The position numbers were made by a program, and so were the translations under genes. Of a DNA stretch of 36,780 nucleotides, positions 17,367 to 26,600 are shown one piece after another. Source of the stretch: Deltaproteobacteria bacterium (GTDB taxonomy: Bacteria > Desulfobacterota > DSM-4660 > Desulfatiglandales > HGW-15); the NCBI GenBank assembly GCA_016931115.1, contig JAFGFM010000143.1, forward strand, positions 1 through 36,780. Reading direction: 5' to 3'. Position 1 is the stretch's first letter. Each line of letters starts with the position of its first letter. Below the pieces are notes generated by a model. That model was not told where the DNA came from. It was given only the letters and a program-made list of their open reading frames with translations, and ran no database searches.

Positions 17367-18758
17367 TTATTGCATCTTTTTATATAACCTGTGCATGGCA
17401 TCCACCACACCATCAATCTGTGCATAATCATGAAACAGGTGCGTGGAGATCCTTAAGGCATGGGAATTTTTTGTATCTTCCTTGTGTAGATGAAATTCTG
17501 TAGACCGGATCACATAACCCATCTCCTTTTTAAGGCGGTCAACAAAGTCCTCTATCATTTTTTGATCATTCACATCCTTAAATGGATTAAAGGAGGTAAG
17601 CCCTGATGTGAATTCAGGTATGTCAGGGGAGAATAGCAGCGCGGAACTGCCAAAGCTCTGCTTTATGCTCTTTTTCAGATAAGAACTTAACCCGCAGATG
17701 TATCCCTCAATGCGGTCACGGCCTATCTCCTCCCATAAATCACATGCATCGAGCAGGGCCTGCATGGCAGGATAATTTTCCTGGCCGCGTAACCCGAACT
17801 GGCTTGAAAAATCACTTATCTGTTTGCGGTCATTATTTACTGGCTGTGAGATATATTGATACAGACAGCTGTTCTGAGGCCAAAGCAGGGGGAGGTTTTC
17901 CCCGTGATTTCTGATATACAGTATACCTGTAGCGCCTGGCCCGCACTGCCATTTATGTCCTGATGCAGTGTAAAAATCACACCCTGTCTCCCTGAAATCC
18001 AGCTCAATCATGCCTGCGCAGTGGGCACCATCTACAATCGAGATCAAACCATTTTCCTGGGCCAGTTTACATATGGCCCTGGCCGGAAGGCGAACGCCTG
18101 TTTTATATGGTATATGGGAAAAGAGTATGGCCCTGCTTTTTGGGGTGATATTTTTTTTAAAGGCCTCAACCACCTGATCTCCATGTTCCAGATCAAGTAC
18201 CGGTATCTCTACCTCCCTTAAAACAACCCCAAACCGGTCCTTAAGCACATGAAGGGGTGAAAGGGCAGACACATGTTCGTGGTGTGTAATAAGGATTTCA
18301 TCTCCCCTTTCAAATGGAAGCCCGAAAAGAACAGTATTAAGGCCATCTGTAGTGTTGCGTGTAATTATGATCTCATCCTTTGTGCAGCCGAATTGCATGC
18401 TCAGTTGTTCTCTCTGTTTAATGAGCCCGAAATCCCAGCCCAGTTCATCCGAAAAACCCATTGGGTGACGCGCAACCACCCTGTTGTATCTGTCATAATT
18501 ATCAAGCACTTTTAAAGGCATGGCCCCTGTAGTGCCGATATTCATATAGGTCTGATCAGGATCAAGGATAAACTGCTCCTGTACCCTTTTCCAGAAACTT
18601 TTATCTGAAAGGGCATGGTCGATTGATGGAACCTTTTTTATTGTTGATTGACAGGCGGTGTTAAGGCCTATGGCCCCTCCTGCTGCTGCCAGTCCTGCCA
18701 GCTTGAGAAAATTTCTTCTATCTTTATTCTCTATATGCCTTTCAATTGTTGTCTGCAT
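17367..18758 (-). CDS. Tat-exported PLP-dependent class V aminotransferase-like enzyme
   Basis: The 463-residue precursor starts with a twin-arginine signal (KDRRNFLKLAGLAAAGGAIGL) and a Cys at 36 that could be lipidated, although the lipobox (LNTAC) is imperfect. The rest is a fold-type I PLP enzyme of the class V group (cysteine desulfurase/isopenicillin-N-epimerase-like). Visible motifs are NTTDGLNTVLFGL, HHEHVS, VDGAHCAGM (Asp243, His246) and ASGHKW with Schiff-base Lys269. Members cleave, epimerise or desulfurise amino acids; the substrate here is unknown. Export of a PLP enzyme is uncommon and normally means folding with cofactor before Tat transport. The divergent neighbour encodes a lipoprotein RidA homologue, which suggests reactive imine/enamine chemistry in the periplasm. 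Confidence 0.9.
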   Translation of the reverse strand: MQTTIERHIENKDRRNFLKLAGLAAAGGAIGLNTACQSTIKKVPSIDHALSDKSFWKRVQEQFILDPDQTYMNIGTTGAMPLKVLDNYDRYNRVVARHPMGFSDELGWDFGLIKQREQLSMQFGCTKDEIIITRNTTDGLNTVLFGLPFERGDEILITHHEHVSALSPLHVLKDRFGVVLREVEIPVLDLEHGDQVVEAFKKNITPKSRAILFSHIPYKTGVRLPARAICKLAQENGLISIVDGAHCAGMIELDFRETGCDFYTASGHKWQCGPGATGILYIRNHGENLPLLWPQNSCLYQYISQPVNNDRKQISDFSSQFGLRGQENYPAMQALLDACDLWEEIGRDRIEGYICGLSSYLKKSIKQSFGSSALLFSPDIPEFTSGLTSFNPFKDVNDQKMIEDFVDRLKKEMGYVIRSTEFHLHKEDTKNSHALRISTHLFHDYAQIDGVVDAMHRLYKKMQ

Positions 18759-18943
18759 GATGCCTCCTCATATTAAATTTCGGTCACTGATTAGAGCAGT
18801 TTATTAAAAGTTGACAGGACCTGTTTTTAACAGTATCCCTGAAAATGATAATCGATTTTTATTATTTACTACAGACAGCCAGTATAAATCAATTGAAAGC
18901 TGTCATATAAATATTATGCCTGCATATAAAAAGGAGATATATT

Positions 18944-19393
18944 ATGAGAAAGATGCCTCTATTATTTCTACTCATTTTAGTTTTCACAGGGTGTTCAAAA
19001 CAAACTGATATCCGTGAGATTATATCATCTCCGGATGCGCCGGCGGCAATAGGCCCTTACTCACAGGCAGTGCGTGCCGGTAATACTTTATATCTATCAG
19101 GTCAACTTGGGCTTGACCCGGCAACCGGAAAACTGGCAGGCCAGGATTTTGAAACCCAGGCACGGCAGGCAATAAAAAATCAAAAGGCAATACTTGAGGC
19201 AGCTGGCTTTTCTTTAAAGGATGTGGTGCAATGCCAGGTATTTGTGACTGATATGAAGAGGTACCCTGCATTTAATGCGATATATAAGGAGTATTTTACA
19301 GGCGGTTTTCCGGCCAGGGCAGTGCTGGAGGTTTCCCGCATTCCGGCAGATGGATTGATAGAGATAATGATGACAGCTGTTCACAACAAATAA
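18944..19393 (+). CDS. Lipoprotein RidA-family (YjgF/YER057c/UK114) protein
   Basis: A 149-residue product with a lipoprotein signal (MPLLFLLILVFTGC, lipidated Cys17) followed by a complete RidA domain: AAIGPYSQAVRAGNTLYLSGQ, FPARAVLEVSRIP and GLIEI. The catalytic Arg125 and Glu140 expected for imine/enamine deaminases are present. Cytosolic RidA removes 2-aminoacrylate and related imines made by PLP enzymes; lipidation would place this one in the periplasm. The start is fixed by aaaaggag 7-8 nt upstream of ATG 18944. It is divergent from the exported PLP enzyme with a 185-bp shared intergenic region, so the two may be coregulated. A hairpin terminator follows. Confidence 0.92.
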   Translation: MRKMPLLFLLILVFTGCSKQTDIREIISSPDAPAAIGPYSQAVRAGNTLYLSGQLGLDPATGKLAGQDFETQARQAIKNQKAILEAAGFSLKDVVQCQVFVTDMKRYPAFNAIYKEYFTGGFPARAVLEVSRIPADGLIEIMMTAVHNK

Positions 19394-19435
19394 CATATTT
19401 TAGCTAAAGTAGTTAAGAGGGTTAAATTGAGGAGA

Positions 19436-19468
19436 AAACAGCGAGGGCCGGAGCTGCCTTCGCTGTTT
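19436..19468. terminator. Hairpin between RidA-like and Asp-repeat genes, bidirectional terminator
   Basis: aaacagcgagggc and gccttcgctgttt form a 13-bp stem (one G-T pair) around a 7-nt loop. T-rich sequence lies on the distal side of each arm. It lies between convergent genes and could serve both. Confidence 0.7.
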
Positions 19469-19480
19469 ATTTAGAATAGG

Positions 19481-19786
19481 TTACTGATTCTTTTTGAAAT
19501 TGTCACAAACCCCGTCACCATCTTTATCCACATAATTTGGCCCATGTTTAGTTGCATCTCCTGGGGAGGTATTAGCAGTGGACCTTCGTCTCTGGCCCAT
19601 ACCTTTACCTTTCCCTTTTACACCGGTATTATCACAAATGCCGTCCCCGTCCTTGTCTACATAAGCCATTCCACGTCCGTTACGCATGCCATTTCCGCGG
19701 CCATTACCTGCCCCACCCTGGGCATAGGCCCACGAACCAACAGCCAGAATACAGAGAGCGAAAATAATTGTTGTCATATGTTTCAT
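19481..19786 (-). CDS. Small exported protein with two DKDGDGxCDN calcium-binding-like repeats
   Basis: 101 residues with a Sec signal (MTTIIFALCILAVGSWAYAQ), a Gly/Arg/Asn-rich low-complexity segment and two near-identical motifs, YVDKDGDGICDN and YVDKDGDGVCDN, about 45 residues apart. The DxDxDG loop is the Ca2+-binding signature shared by EF-hand, dockerin and thrombospondin type 3 repeats; each repeat carries one Cys, so a disulfide may link them. The protein is probably periplasmic or secreted and metal-binding. The start is supported by aaggagg upstream of ATG 19786. The 270 bp between this gene and 20057 show no further gene. Confidence 0.85.
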   Translation of the reverse strand: MKHMTTIIFALCILAVGSWAYAQGGAGNGRGNGMRNGRGMAYVDKDGDGICDNTGVKGKGKGMGQRRRSTANTSPGDATKHGPNYVDKDGDGVCDNFKKNQ

Positions 19787-20056
19787 AATGAACCTCCTTT
19801 TAAAACAAATATAAAGTTAACTGTCCCTTAATCATTGCAGGTTTCATTCATGTAGTAACCTGCATTCACCCGGTAATACGAATCTGCATCCAATTTTCTT
19901 TCATTTTTTTTAAAATAAATTATAAAAATTTTCAGGCTGGCAGTGATAGATCGTATTAATGTACCTTATGAATGATATTTATCAATGGTTTATCCCATTA
20001 TTTTTAAACAGATAGCCTGTTTTGGAATAAGTGTAACTTTATGAGTCAAAAATCAA

Positions 20057-20812
20057 CTAATCGTCAGGTGAAGACTGTGGCATATTCATATTATGCCGCC
20101 CTTTTGCTTCACGCGTTTTTCGGCCATGCCAGGGTCGCACCTCACGGGCTTTAAAACTCTCCCCGCCTGTCATGGTGCCAATCAGTTTGATTTCCAGGTC
20201 TGGGGAAGGGCTTAATCTGCCGCGCCATATCGCATTGCTTGCATTAACACTCCAATTTTTCCCATCCAGATCCTTTAAAATAATTATTCCCTCTTTTGAT
20301 ACATCAACTATTTTCCCTGCAAGAAGCCCCTTATCAGGTGACATCCAGACCATCCGGTTATGAAATTCAACGCCTTTATAAAATGAGAGCCTCTCTTCAA
20401 ATACTGATTCCATGCGTTCTGACACCCCCGCTGCATATAATCCGATCCCGCCCAGAATAGAAATTAACACACTCAGTACCACGATGGTAAAGGCACGGTA
20501 ACGATACCCGCCTTGGGTTTGTCTGAAATAATAATATGCAATAATGGAAAAACCTATCATAAACAGGAGCCATAAATAGGGAACAAACAGGAGGATAAAT
20601 TCAGGGATACTTTTTTGAAAATAGTGAAAGAGCTCCCACTCAGCGCTTCTGATCTGAAAAATAACAGCACTGCCAGCAATACTCCCTAAAACAATGGAAA
20701 TCCCAAAGAGCACCCAGACAGTAGATCGCTTTAAAAAAAAGTACCCTTTAGCACGCGGTACAATGCCCTTCTCCCTGATTTTTTTTAATGTTTCCCTGCT
20801 TATATCGTTCAT
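20057..20812 (-). CDS. Membrane protein paired with the ECF sigma factor, possible anti-sigma factor
   Basis: The frame opens at 20875, but that part overlaps the sigma gene. ATG 20812, 7 nt after the sigma stop, gives 251 residues. A cytoplasmic N-terminus of about 35 residues (DISRETLKKIREKGIVPRAK) is followed by three hydrophobic spans (VWVLFGISIVLGSIAGSAVIF; FILLFVPYLWLLFMIGFSII; AFTIVVLSVLISILGGIGLY). A C-terminal domain of about 110 residues has an OB/SH3-like look (VWMSPDKGLLAGKIVDVSKEGIIILKD). Position directly after an ECF sigma gene is typical of anti-sigma factors, but no zinc-binding anti-sigma motif (HxxxCxxC) is present. The role is inferred from context. Confidence 0.65.
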   Translation of the reverse strand: MNDISRETLKKIREKGIVPRAKGYFFLKRSTVWVLFGISIVLGSIAGSAVIFQIRSAEWELFHYFQKSIPEFILLFVPYLWLLFMIGFSIIAYYYFRQTQGGYRYRAFTIVVLSVLISILGGIGLYAAGVSERMESVFEERLSFYKGVEFHNRMVWMSPDKGLLAGKIVDVSKEGIIILKDLDGKNWSVNASNAIWRGRLSPSPDLEIKLIGTMTGGESFKAREVRPWHGRKTREAKGRHNMNMPQSSPDD

Positions 20813-20819
20813 GATTATA

Positions 20820-21428
20820 TTATATCCTATCCAGTTGGTATCGTTCAGCAATTTTTTTAAATTTTTCCCTGGCACGGTTTAATAGTGTTGCTACACTGCC
20901 TGGAGGTTTCCGGAGGATGTCACTGATCTCCTCATAACTGAGTTCTTCAAAATAACGTAACACCAGTATTTCACGATACTTTGGGGCCAACTCACTAAGG
21001 GCTGTTGCCACCTCAGTAGATTTTTCCCTGTTAAGATATTCTGCTTCCAGATTTAATGTGCCTGATAGAAAATTCACGAGTGAGCTGGTCTCATTCCTCT
21101 CATCATCCAGTTCAAAAGTAAGCCGGTCCCGCCTGGTTTTACGATACTGGCTGATGATCTCATTATGGGCGATCCGGTATACCCAGGTTGAAAACTTCAG
21201 ATTAATATCAAACCCGTTAAGGTTGCGGTAAACCTTTATAAAGATATCCTGAAGCAAATCCTCTGCCTCTTCACGGTTGACCTGTGTCATTCGATGGATA
21301 TAGCGAAGCAATAAAGGCTCATACCGCTTCATCAGCAGATAAAATGCATCCTCATCATGAAGGGATTTATTAGCCAGCACTTCATCAGTTGCATGGTCAT
21401 TTGGAATATGTGTTAAAGGCTGTGACAT
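20820..21428 (-). CDS. ECF-type RNA polymerase sigma factor
   Basis: 202 residues with sigma region 2 (DAFYLLMKRYEPLLLRYIHR, then EEAEDLLQDIFIKVYRNL and FSTWVYRIAHNEIISQYRK). Region 4 follows a linker (LSELAPKYREILVLRYFEEL, SYEEISDILRKPPGSVATLLNRAREKFKK, a helix-turn-helix that reads the -35 element). This is the typical two-domain ECF length. It is followed 7 nt later by a three-span membrane protein, the probable regulator. No Shine-Dalgarno is obvious before ATG 21428. The DUF3307 gene ends 43 nt upstream on the same strand, so it may be transcribed from there as well. The target regulon is unknown. Confidence 0.93.
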   Translation of the reverse strand: MSQPLTHIPNDHATDEVLANKSLHDEDAFYLLMKRYEPLLLRYIHRMTQVNREEAEDLLQDIFIKVYRNLNGFDINLKFSTWVYRIAHNEIISQYRKTRRDRLTFELDDERNETSSLVNFLSGTLNLEAEYLNREKSTEVATALSELAPKYREILVLRYFEELSYEEISDILRKPPGSVATLLNRAREKFKKIAERYQLDRI

Positions 21429-21471
21429 GGTTTGTATATATCAGAATATTTTTCTTTTAGCACCTGGGTTA

Positions 21472-22002
21472 TTAACTGATAAATTGGGTAATAATGCACA
21501 GGCTGATCATATGACTTACCTGGTCGAGTATGTTTATCAGCAGCCATATTTTCAGATTATTAAAATTCATCTTTTCAGGGTCTTTCGTCTTTCTCCTGAT
21601 CCACTCTATAAACTCCGACCTTTTAACATGCACCTTGCCTGAACCAAAAAGCCTTTTCTCTATGTTTGACCTGATAACATCAATCAAAACATGAATACAG
21701 AAGAGATAGAGCGCACCTTTTAGCCAATCCTGTATTCCGGGACAGAGGTATAACATAACACCTGCCATAAACCCGTGAATCAGACCATGTATCATCTGGC
21801 CTGATGCCTGGCTTAAACAGCCGGAACCCCTTTTTAAAATGGCAAGTTTATGTGATCCGAAAACAACATCACCCAGAATATGAGCCACTAGCAGAAAGAT
21901 AAATATATACAATGTTAATAAGCCTTCCTCGTGATAATTTATCAGCAGGACAGATCTTAATCCGAAATTTTGAAGCGCATTTTCCTTGTTACAATACTTC
22001 AC
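21472..22002 (-). CDS. DUF3307-family membrane protein
   Basis: The pattern fits DUF3307: IFIFLLVAHILGDVVF at the start, MIHGLIHGFMAGVM, CIHVLIDVIRSNIEKR, and a C-terminal INILDQVSHMISL. Conserved His and Asp residues sit in or beside membrane helices. The function of the family is unknown. The start is uncertain. The longest frame begins at GTG 22002, but residues 1-30 do not resemble the family; a TTG at 21912 with gaggaagg 10 nt upstream would place the first membrane span at the N-terminus, as is usual. It lies in a same-strand series, after the hydrolase and a small ORF and before the ECF sigma gene. Confidence 0.75.
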   Translation of the reverse strand: MKYCNKENALQNFGLRSVLLINYHEEGLLTLYIFIFLLVAHILGDVVFGSHKLAILKRGSGCLSQASGQMIHGLIHGFMAGVMLYLCPGIQDWLKGALYLFCIHVLIDVIRSNIEKRLFGSGKVHVKRSEFIEWIRRKTKDPEKMNFNNLKIWLLINILDQVSHMISLCIITQFIS

Positions 22003-22021
22003 CCATCCTGCAGTTACAACA

Positions 22022-22159
22022 TCAAAACAGTTCCGGCTTCGTTTTGAACAGATAAATCGCCCACCCCAGGGTTTCCCGTCCCCATCTCAGATAGGCTCTC
22101 TTACCCTCACGCACTCGCTTCAGCACGCTCTCCACATCCTGATCATCAGGATTATCCAT
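22022..22159 (-). CDS. Possible 45-residue small protein overlapping the hydrolase stop
   Basis: An ATG within the last codons of the alpha/beta hydrolase gene (8-nt overlap) opens a 45-codon frame. It encodes an acidic start (MDNPDDQDVESVLKRVREG) and an amphipathic/hydrophobic second half (YLRWGRETLGWAIYLF), ending in TGA at 22022, 19 nt before the GTG of the DUF3307 frame. The overlap suggests translational coupling. I do not recognise the sequence. Its charge pattern and position between two same-strand genes favour a real gene, but it could be chance. Confidence 0.4.
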   Translation of the reverse strand: MDNPDDQDVESVLKRVREGKRAYLRWGRETLGWAIYLFKTKPELF

Positions 22160-23171
22160 CACCCAGGTCCATATCTAATATCTCAAGTATCTCACGGTTT
22201 ACAACATTCGGATTACTCCAGTGAACAGCATGTCCTGCTCCCTCTACCACAATATGCTTACTGGTATCGGACCATTTTTTAAGATTAACCTGATTATTCC
22301 ATGCGTCACTGTAGCTACGCAGATATTCTGATGTAATTATTGTCAATGGTATATTTAAATGTCTGTCTGACGCTACCTTTGAGGCATTTGATTCTTTATT
22401 ATTCCCTTCATCCACCTGGTTCTTATTGTTGAACAGCTTCAGGAACATCAATGCATCCAGCTCTTTCAAGCCTGAAGGTGCCGATGCCCAATTATTTCTG
22501 GCAGTACTCAAAGAGGTCGATGAATAGAGCCCGAATCTAAACAACAGTCTGGTAAACCCAATCCGATTTGATATGTAGATCGCGTAATTGCTCAATTTAA
22601 CCCGAACAGATAAGAGGGTTGATGACTTCGCCATATTCACATCCGAATACATATCAGGGTTTGACCCGTCTATGAGGACCAATCCTTTCACTTCATCTGG
22701 GTATCTCTGAGCAAATCTGATCATTTCAAGGGATCCGATGGAATGTCCTACAAGTATATAAGGCGGCTTTTCACCTGACTTTTCCAGTAACTCATGTATC
22801 TCTTGAGTTATATTGTCAATCTCTCTGGGTGTATCAGTTACGTCACTCCATCCATACCCGGGACGATCATAGACAGCTATCCTCGCATATTTCGATATCT
22901 CACTCCATAGAGGATAGAAGTCAGCATATGGACATGGTATTTTCCATCCAGAGGCAAATACCACAGTTGAATCGCCGCTTCCCTTGGAAAAGATATGCAT
23001 ATTGTGCCCATTTACTGAGACAATTTGGCCTACTGATGGATAATTGTTTTTATCAAGCCATTCCCCGATATATTCGTACAAAACACCCACGACTAAAAAT
23101 GCCACTAATATAAATGCAACTAATTTTTTCTTACTTACTGTCCGCTTACTTTCAATCTTGTTGTATTTCAT
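22152..23171 (-). CDS. Membrane-anchored alpha/beta hydrolase
   Basis: ATG 23171 gives 339 residues; a TTG at 23198 would add nine. After a basic N-terminus comes one membrane anchor (LVAFILVAFLVVGVLYEYIG), then an alpha/beta hydrolase domain. The oxyanion region is VVFASGWKIPCPYADFYPLW, followed by AVYDRPGYGWSD, the nucleophile elbow GHSIGS (Ser144), LVLIDGS and the catalytic His314 in GAGHAVHWSNP. Homologues hydrolyse esters or lipids, or act as haloperoxidase-like enzymes; the substrate is unknown. Base composition is more AT-rich than in the sulfatase/cytochrome region. The 458-bp region upstream has no gene. Confidence 0.88.
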   Translation of the reverse strand: MKYNKIESKRTVSKKKLVAFILVAFLVVGVLYEYIGEWLDKNNYPSVGQIVSVNGHNMHIFSKGSGDSTVVFASGWKIPCPYADFYPLWSEISKYARIAVYDRPGYGWSDVTDTPREIDNITQEIHELLEKSGEKPPYILVGHSIGSLEMIRFAQRYPDEVKGLVLIDGSNPDMYSDVNMAKSSTLLSVRVKLSNYAIYISNRIGFTRLLFRFGLYSSTSLSTARNNWASAPSGLKELDALMFLKLFNNKNQVDEGNNKESNASKVASDRHLNIPLTIITSEYLRSYSDAWNNQVNLKKWSDTSKHIVVEGAGHAVHWSNPNVVNREILEILDMDLGDG

Positions 23172-23629
23172 GCTTGTTTCGTCTTGCCTAATTTTCAATT
23201 AATTAAATCCTTTCATGCATAACTGTGAGTCGGGCTAGTCCAGTGAGTCAGGGATAAGGCCATGCTGTTACCCCTTGCTGATTTTACCCATTAATGATTG
23301 CTTTCGACTTTTAACCCTTTCACATTAACATCCAAGTTCTAAAACTGATGAGTTAATTGATGGGATACAATCTAGATAAAAAGGAATATCATCATATGGT
23401 AGAGACCATAGATCATAATATTTTGCTTTTTTCTCTAATGTCCATTAGTTAAAATTATCCATGTGGAAATTGAGACGATGTTCATTATTATTTTATCCTT
23501 TGAGTGATTAAACTGTTAAGCATTGCCCTCTATTCCGCGTAATGCGTATATGGATTGTGTAGGCCTGTCTAACCCCCTTTAATGGGTACACCCATGCTTT
23601 ACCTATTCAATAATTAAAGACCGATACCA
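23172..23629. other. AT-rich intergenic gap between hydrolase and STAND NTPase genes
   Basis: No open frame with a believable start or family was seen on either strand. It holds two small dyads: tatggt/accata (loop agag, about 23395-23410) and atgggt/acccat (23582-23595). The second lies 35 nt after the NTPase stop but has no T-run. It probably contains the hydrolase promoter and the NTPase 3' region, but I cannot assign either precisely. Confidence 0.5.
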
Positions 23630-26600
23630 TTATTTACTCCTAGCAGTAAAGTCTATCCCAATAATCTCTATTTTTTGAATATTCGGGTGTCTATGTATAA
23701 TTTTTTCTAGGTCTTCTTTTAATGCGTTTACAAAATTTAGAAAAGTCATTGATTTGCTATTATGGACATTTCTCCAATTACTTTTTTTACTTCCATTGCA
23801 GACTATTAGAAAAATACCATATCTTGAAACACGCATGTATTGCCCAATAAGTTGTGTCTCAATACGTTCTATCAATTGTTTGTGTGACCATTTGTCGGCA
23901 ATTTTTAATTCAACAGGAACCGGAGCTGTTACCAAGGGGGCATTAAACCTTATATCTGTTCTTGTTGCATCTGCGAATTCCTCTTCAGAGCCAATTGTAT
24001 AAAGAGATCGGGAGGATTTACGCAACCTGTTTGCAAAAACTGTCCGAATTTCTGTTTCGTTTATTAATCTTTTAAGTAAAACGGCTTCACTCTCATCGCC
24101 ATCTTCTATATCATGTTTCAAATCGTCCAATTGATTCAAGGCGATATTAAAAAGATCACTTTCTGTCCGAGGAGTTGTAAGGAGAGAAAGCGAAAATTCT
24201 GCAACAGAACTCTCTTCCCAGGGTTCAAACTCTGAATCTAGAGATACACGTTCTTTTGCCAAAAAATGCATCCTGTCTTTTAAAAATCTTTTTTTAGAAT
24301 TTTTTGACAGGTGAACCAGAATATCATATGAAGTTTTTCCAGGTGTTTTATAAACCAACTCCAATAAACGCGATCGAGCTTCTTGTGCATGGTCACGTTG
24401 GCTTGGTGTATAAACGCCTGTTTTATGGGGATTATCATCTTCTATTTTAAGAAAATCATAGATAAAAGGAACAAGTTCTTGTAACACCTCTATTCTTTCA
24501 TAATCTCTGTAAGGTGCACTGTATCGTCTATCACCATGGCTTGTGAAAGCTGAACAAAAATCCACCATGGTTTCTATTCTCTCTTTTTTGTTTGAAATGC
24601 TTTCAATCAATTTCTTTAGGGCAGAGAAACCTTTCAGCCCGTCTATATAAAATAAAGCAATAAGCCATGTAATTTTTCGTTTTTTTTCTGTAGCGGCCTT
24701 AAACCGGTTAGAGGCAAGTTTTATTAATTGATTATTTATATCCGCTTGTCTTTGCTCCATTAAGATGATTGATATTGCATTGTCAAAAACGATATCATTA
24801 ACAGGCTCTTTTTCCTTGATAAGCTTAAGTATAATGTTTATATACCTTTCTTCTACATCTTTTCCATACCTTAATGCAGACAAAGTATGTGCATGGTTTT
24901 CAGTCGCTGGGTTATCATGAAACTCATATTTTAGTTCATTTTGAATAACCTTTTTAACAATATTAGGAAATGCCCTTTGCAGATCACCAAACCATGATGG
25001 AAAACCATTTAGCTCAAAGAGAGAATAATGGGCGGCTATTTCTGCTTCATCTTTGGTTAATTTACTAGACCATTCTGGATCATCATGCGACTCAATTGAA
25101 AGGCCTGTTAAACCTATTATCCTAGCCCATGGGATAGTACTGCTTGTTCTCCTTTCCGCATAACTAAATGGATCATATTTACGCCAATATGCAACGCAAC
25201 CATCTCGAAAATTTTTTGCCACCTCGAATCCGAATTCTTTTTCAAGAGAATGCCAATTTGAATAACTCCAGCTATGACTTGATCCCTTATTTGTTTCCTT
25301 TAACCGTTCGTAAAGATAAACAGATCGTGAAAATATTTCTCCTTTATGTGCATCACCTAATTTGTTAATTTCACCAGGATTTTTTTTCAGTTCTTCTGCC
25401 CATTCTATACGATTATCCACCTGTTGCTTTTCTCGCCTTTTTTGACTTTGTTTTCTATCTTTCTCACGCTTATTCCATTTTATTTGTTCTTCTGTTAGCG
25501 TTGGGTGTAAAAATTTCAGAAATTCTTTTTCAAGAGAGGGTATCCCTTTGACAGATTGCTTGATACGTTCTCGCAACTTCTTTGGCTTTTTTTCGTTTAC
25601 ATAAACCTGGAATATCGCTGATAAAATGATCAACTTATCAATCGTCTCATCTCTTTTAAAAAAATCATCAAAGAGAATTTCTAAATTATCTATATTTGGA
25701 GTCCAGAAATTATCTATTTCCCAACTTACCTGCCACCAAGAGGTAGGATTATTGCCATTTTTTCTATTCCGTTCTATGCCTATTGCATGCCAGAATAATG
25801 TATACTTAAATTCTTCCCAGGTATTTACGTTTTCAAGAAGTTTTTCCCGGTCATGGAAATAGTAATCGATATTATGTCTGGCAATTATAAAATTTAAAAA
25901 CAGATCCAGTATCATCGGTTCAAGCGAATAATAATATCTCTGCTTTATGAGAATATTTGAGAGTCTTACTGCTACCGGTAACAACCAAAAATATTTATCA
26001 GAGATCTCACAATTGTAAGTATTTATGAATGGTTGTTTCTTAAGAAGGATATATAATCCCTGTATAAGTTTTATAATATCTTTTTCAGATATAACTGCTT
26101 TATCGATCATTTCTTCTAAATGAAATTGAAGGGATATTGATGAGTCTTTATCAGGTTGCTTAACAATCTTAAAAATCTTTAAAAGTTGTGAGATTGATAG
26201 AATGTCAGGAAAGAAGAGACTACAAATTTCCCCAACTAGTGCAGAATCAAGATGGTTAATATCATTACTAAGTGCTTTTACCAGATTTTGTTTCTGCCTG
26301 GTTGTACCACTGGAGGCAACAGCTCGTAGTGCGAGTATCCTGTTATAGTTTTTTATTTGGTTGTCAATAGCAAAAGATATGGCAATTTCTGTGCTGTCGG
26401 ATATCTTTCCCTGCCATATTATTTTTAAAAGCAATGAACAAGTATCATCATTGTTTCTATATTTTTTTAGCAGTTTATTAACTGTGGATGACAATGAAGG
26501 ATCAGCTAGTCGCCTAACCATTGAAATATCAAACGATGTCCCGGTATATTCTCTATCAGAATAATACTCTGCAAACTCAACCAGAAGTGATTTCCTGAAT

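Noticed and set aside
23172-23629. Transposon or integrase remnant in the gap between hydrolase and NTPase
   Set aside because: Reading the gap on both strands gave no convincing protein fragment or terminal repeats, only two small dyads.
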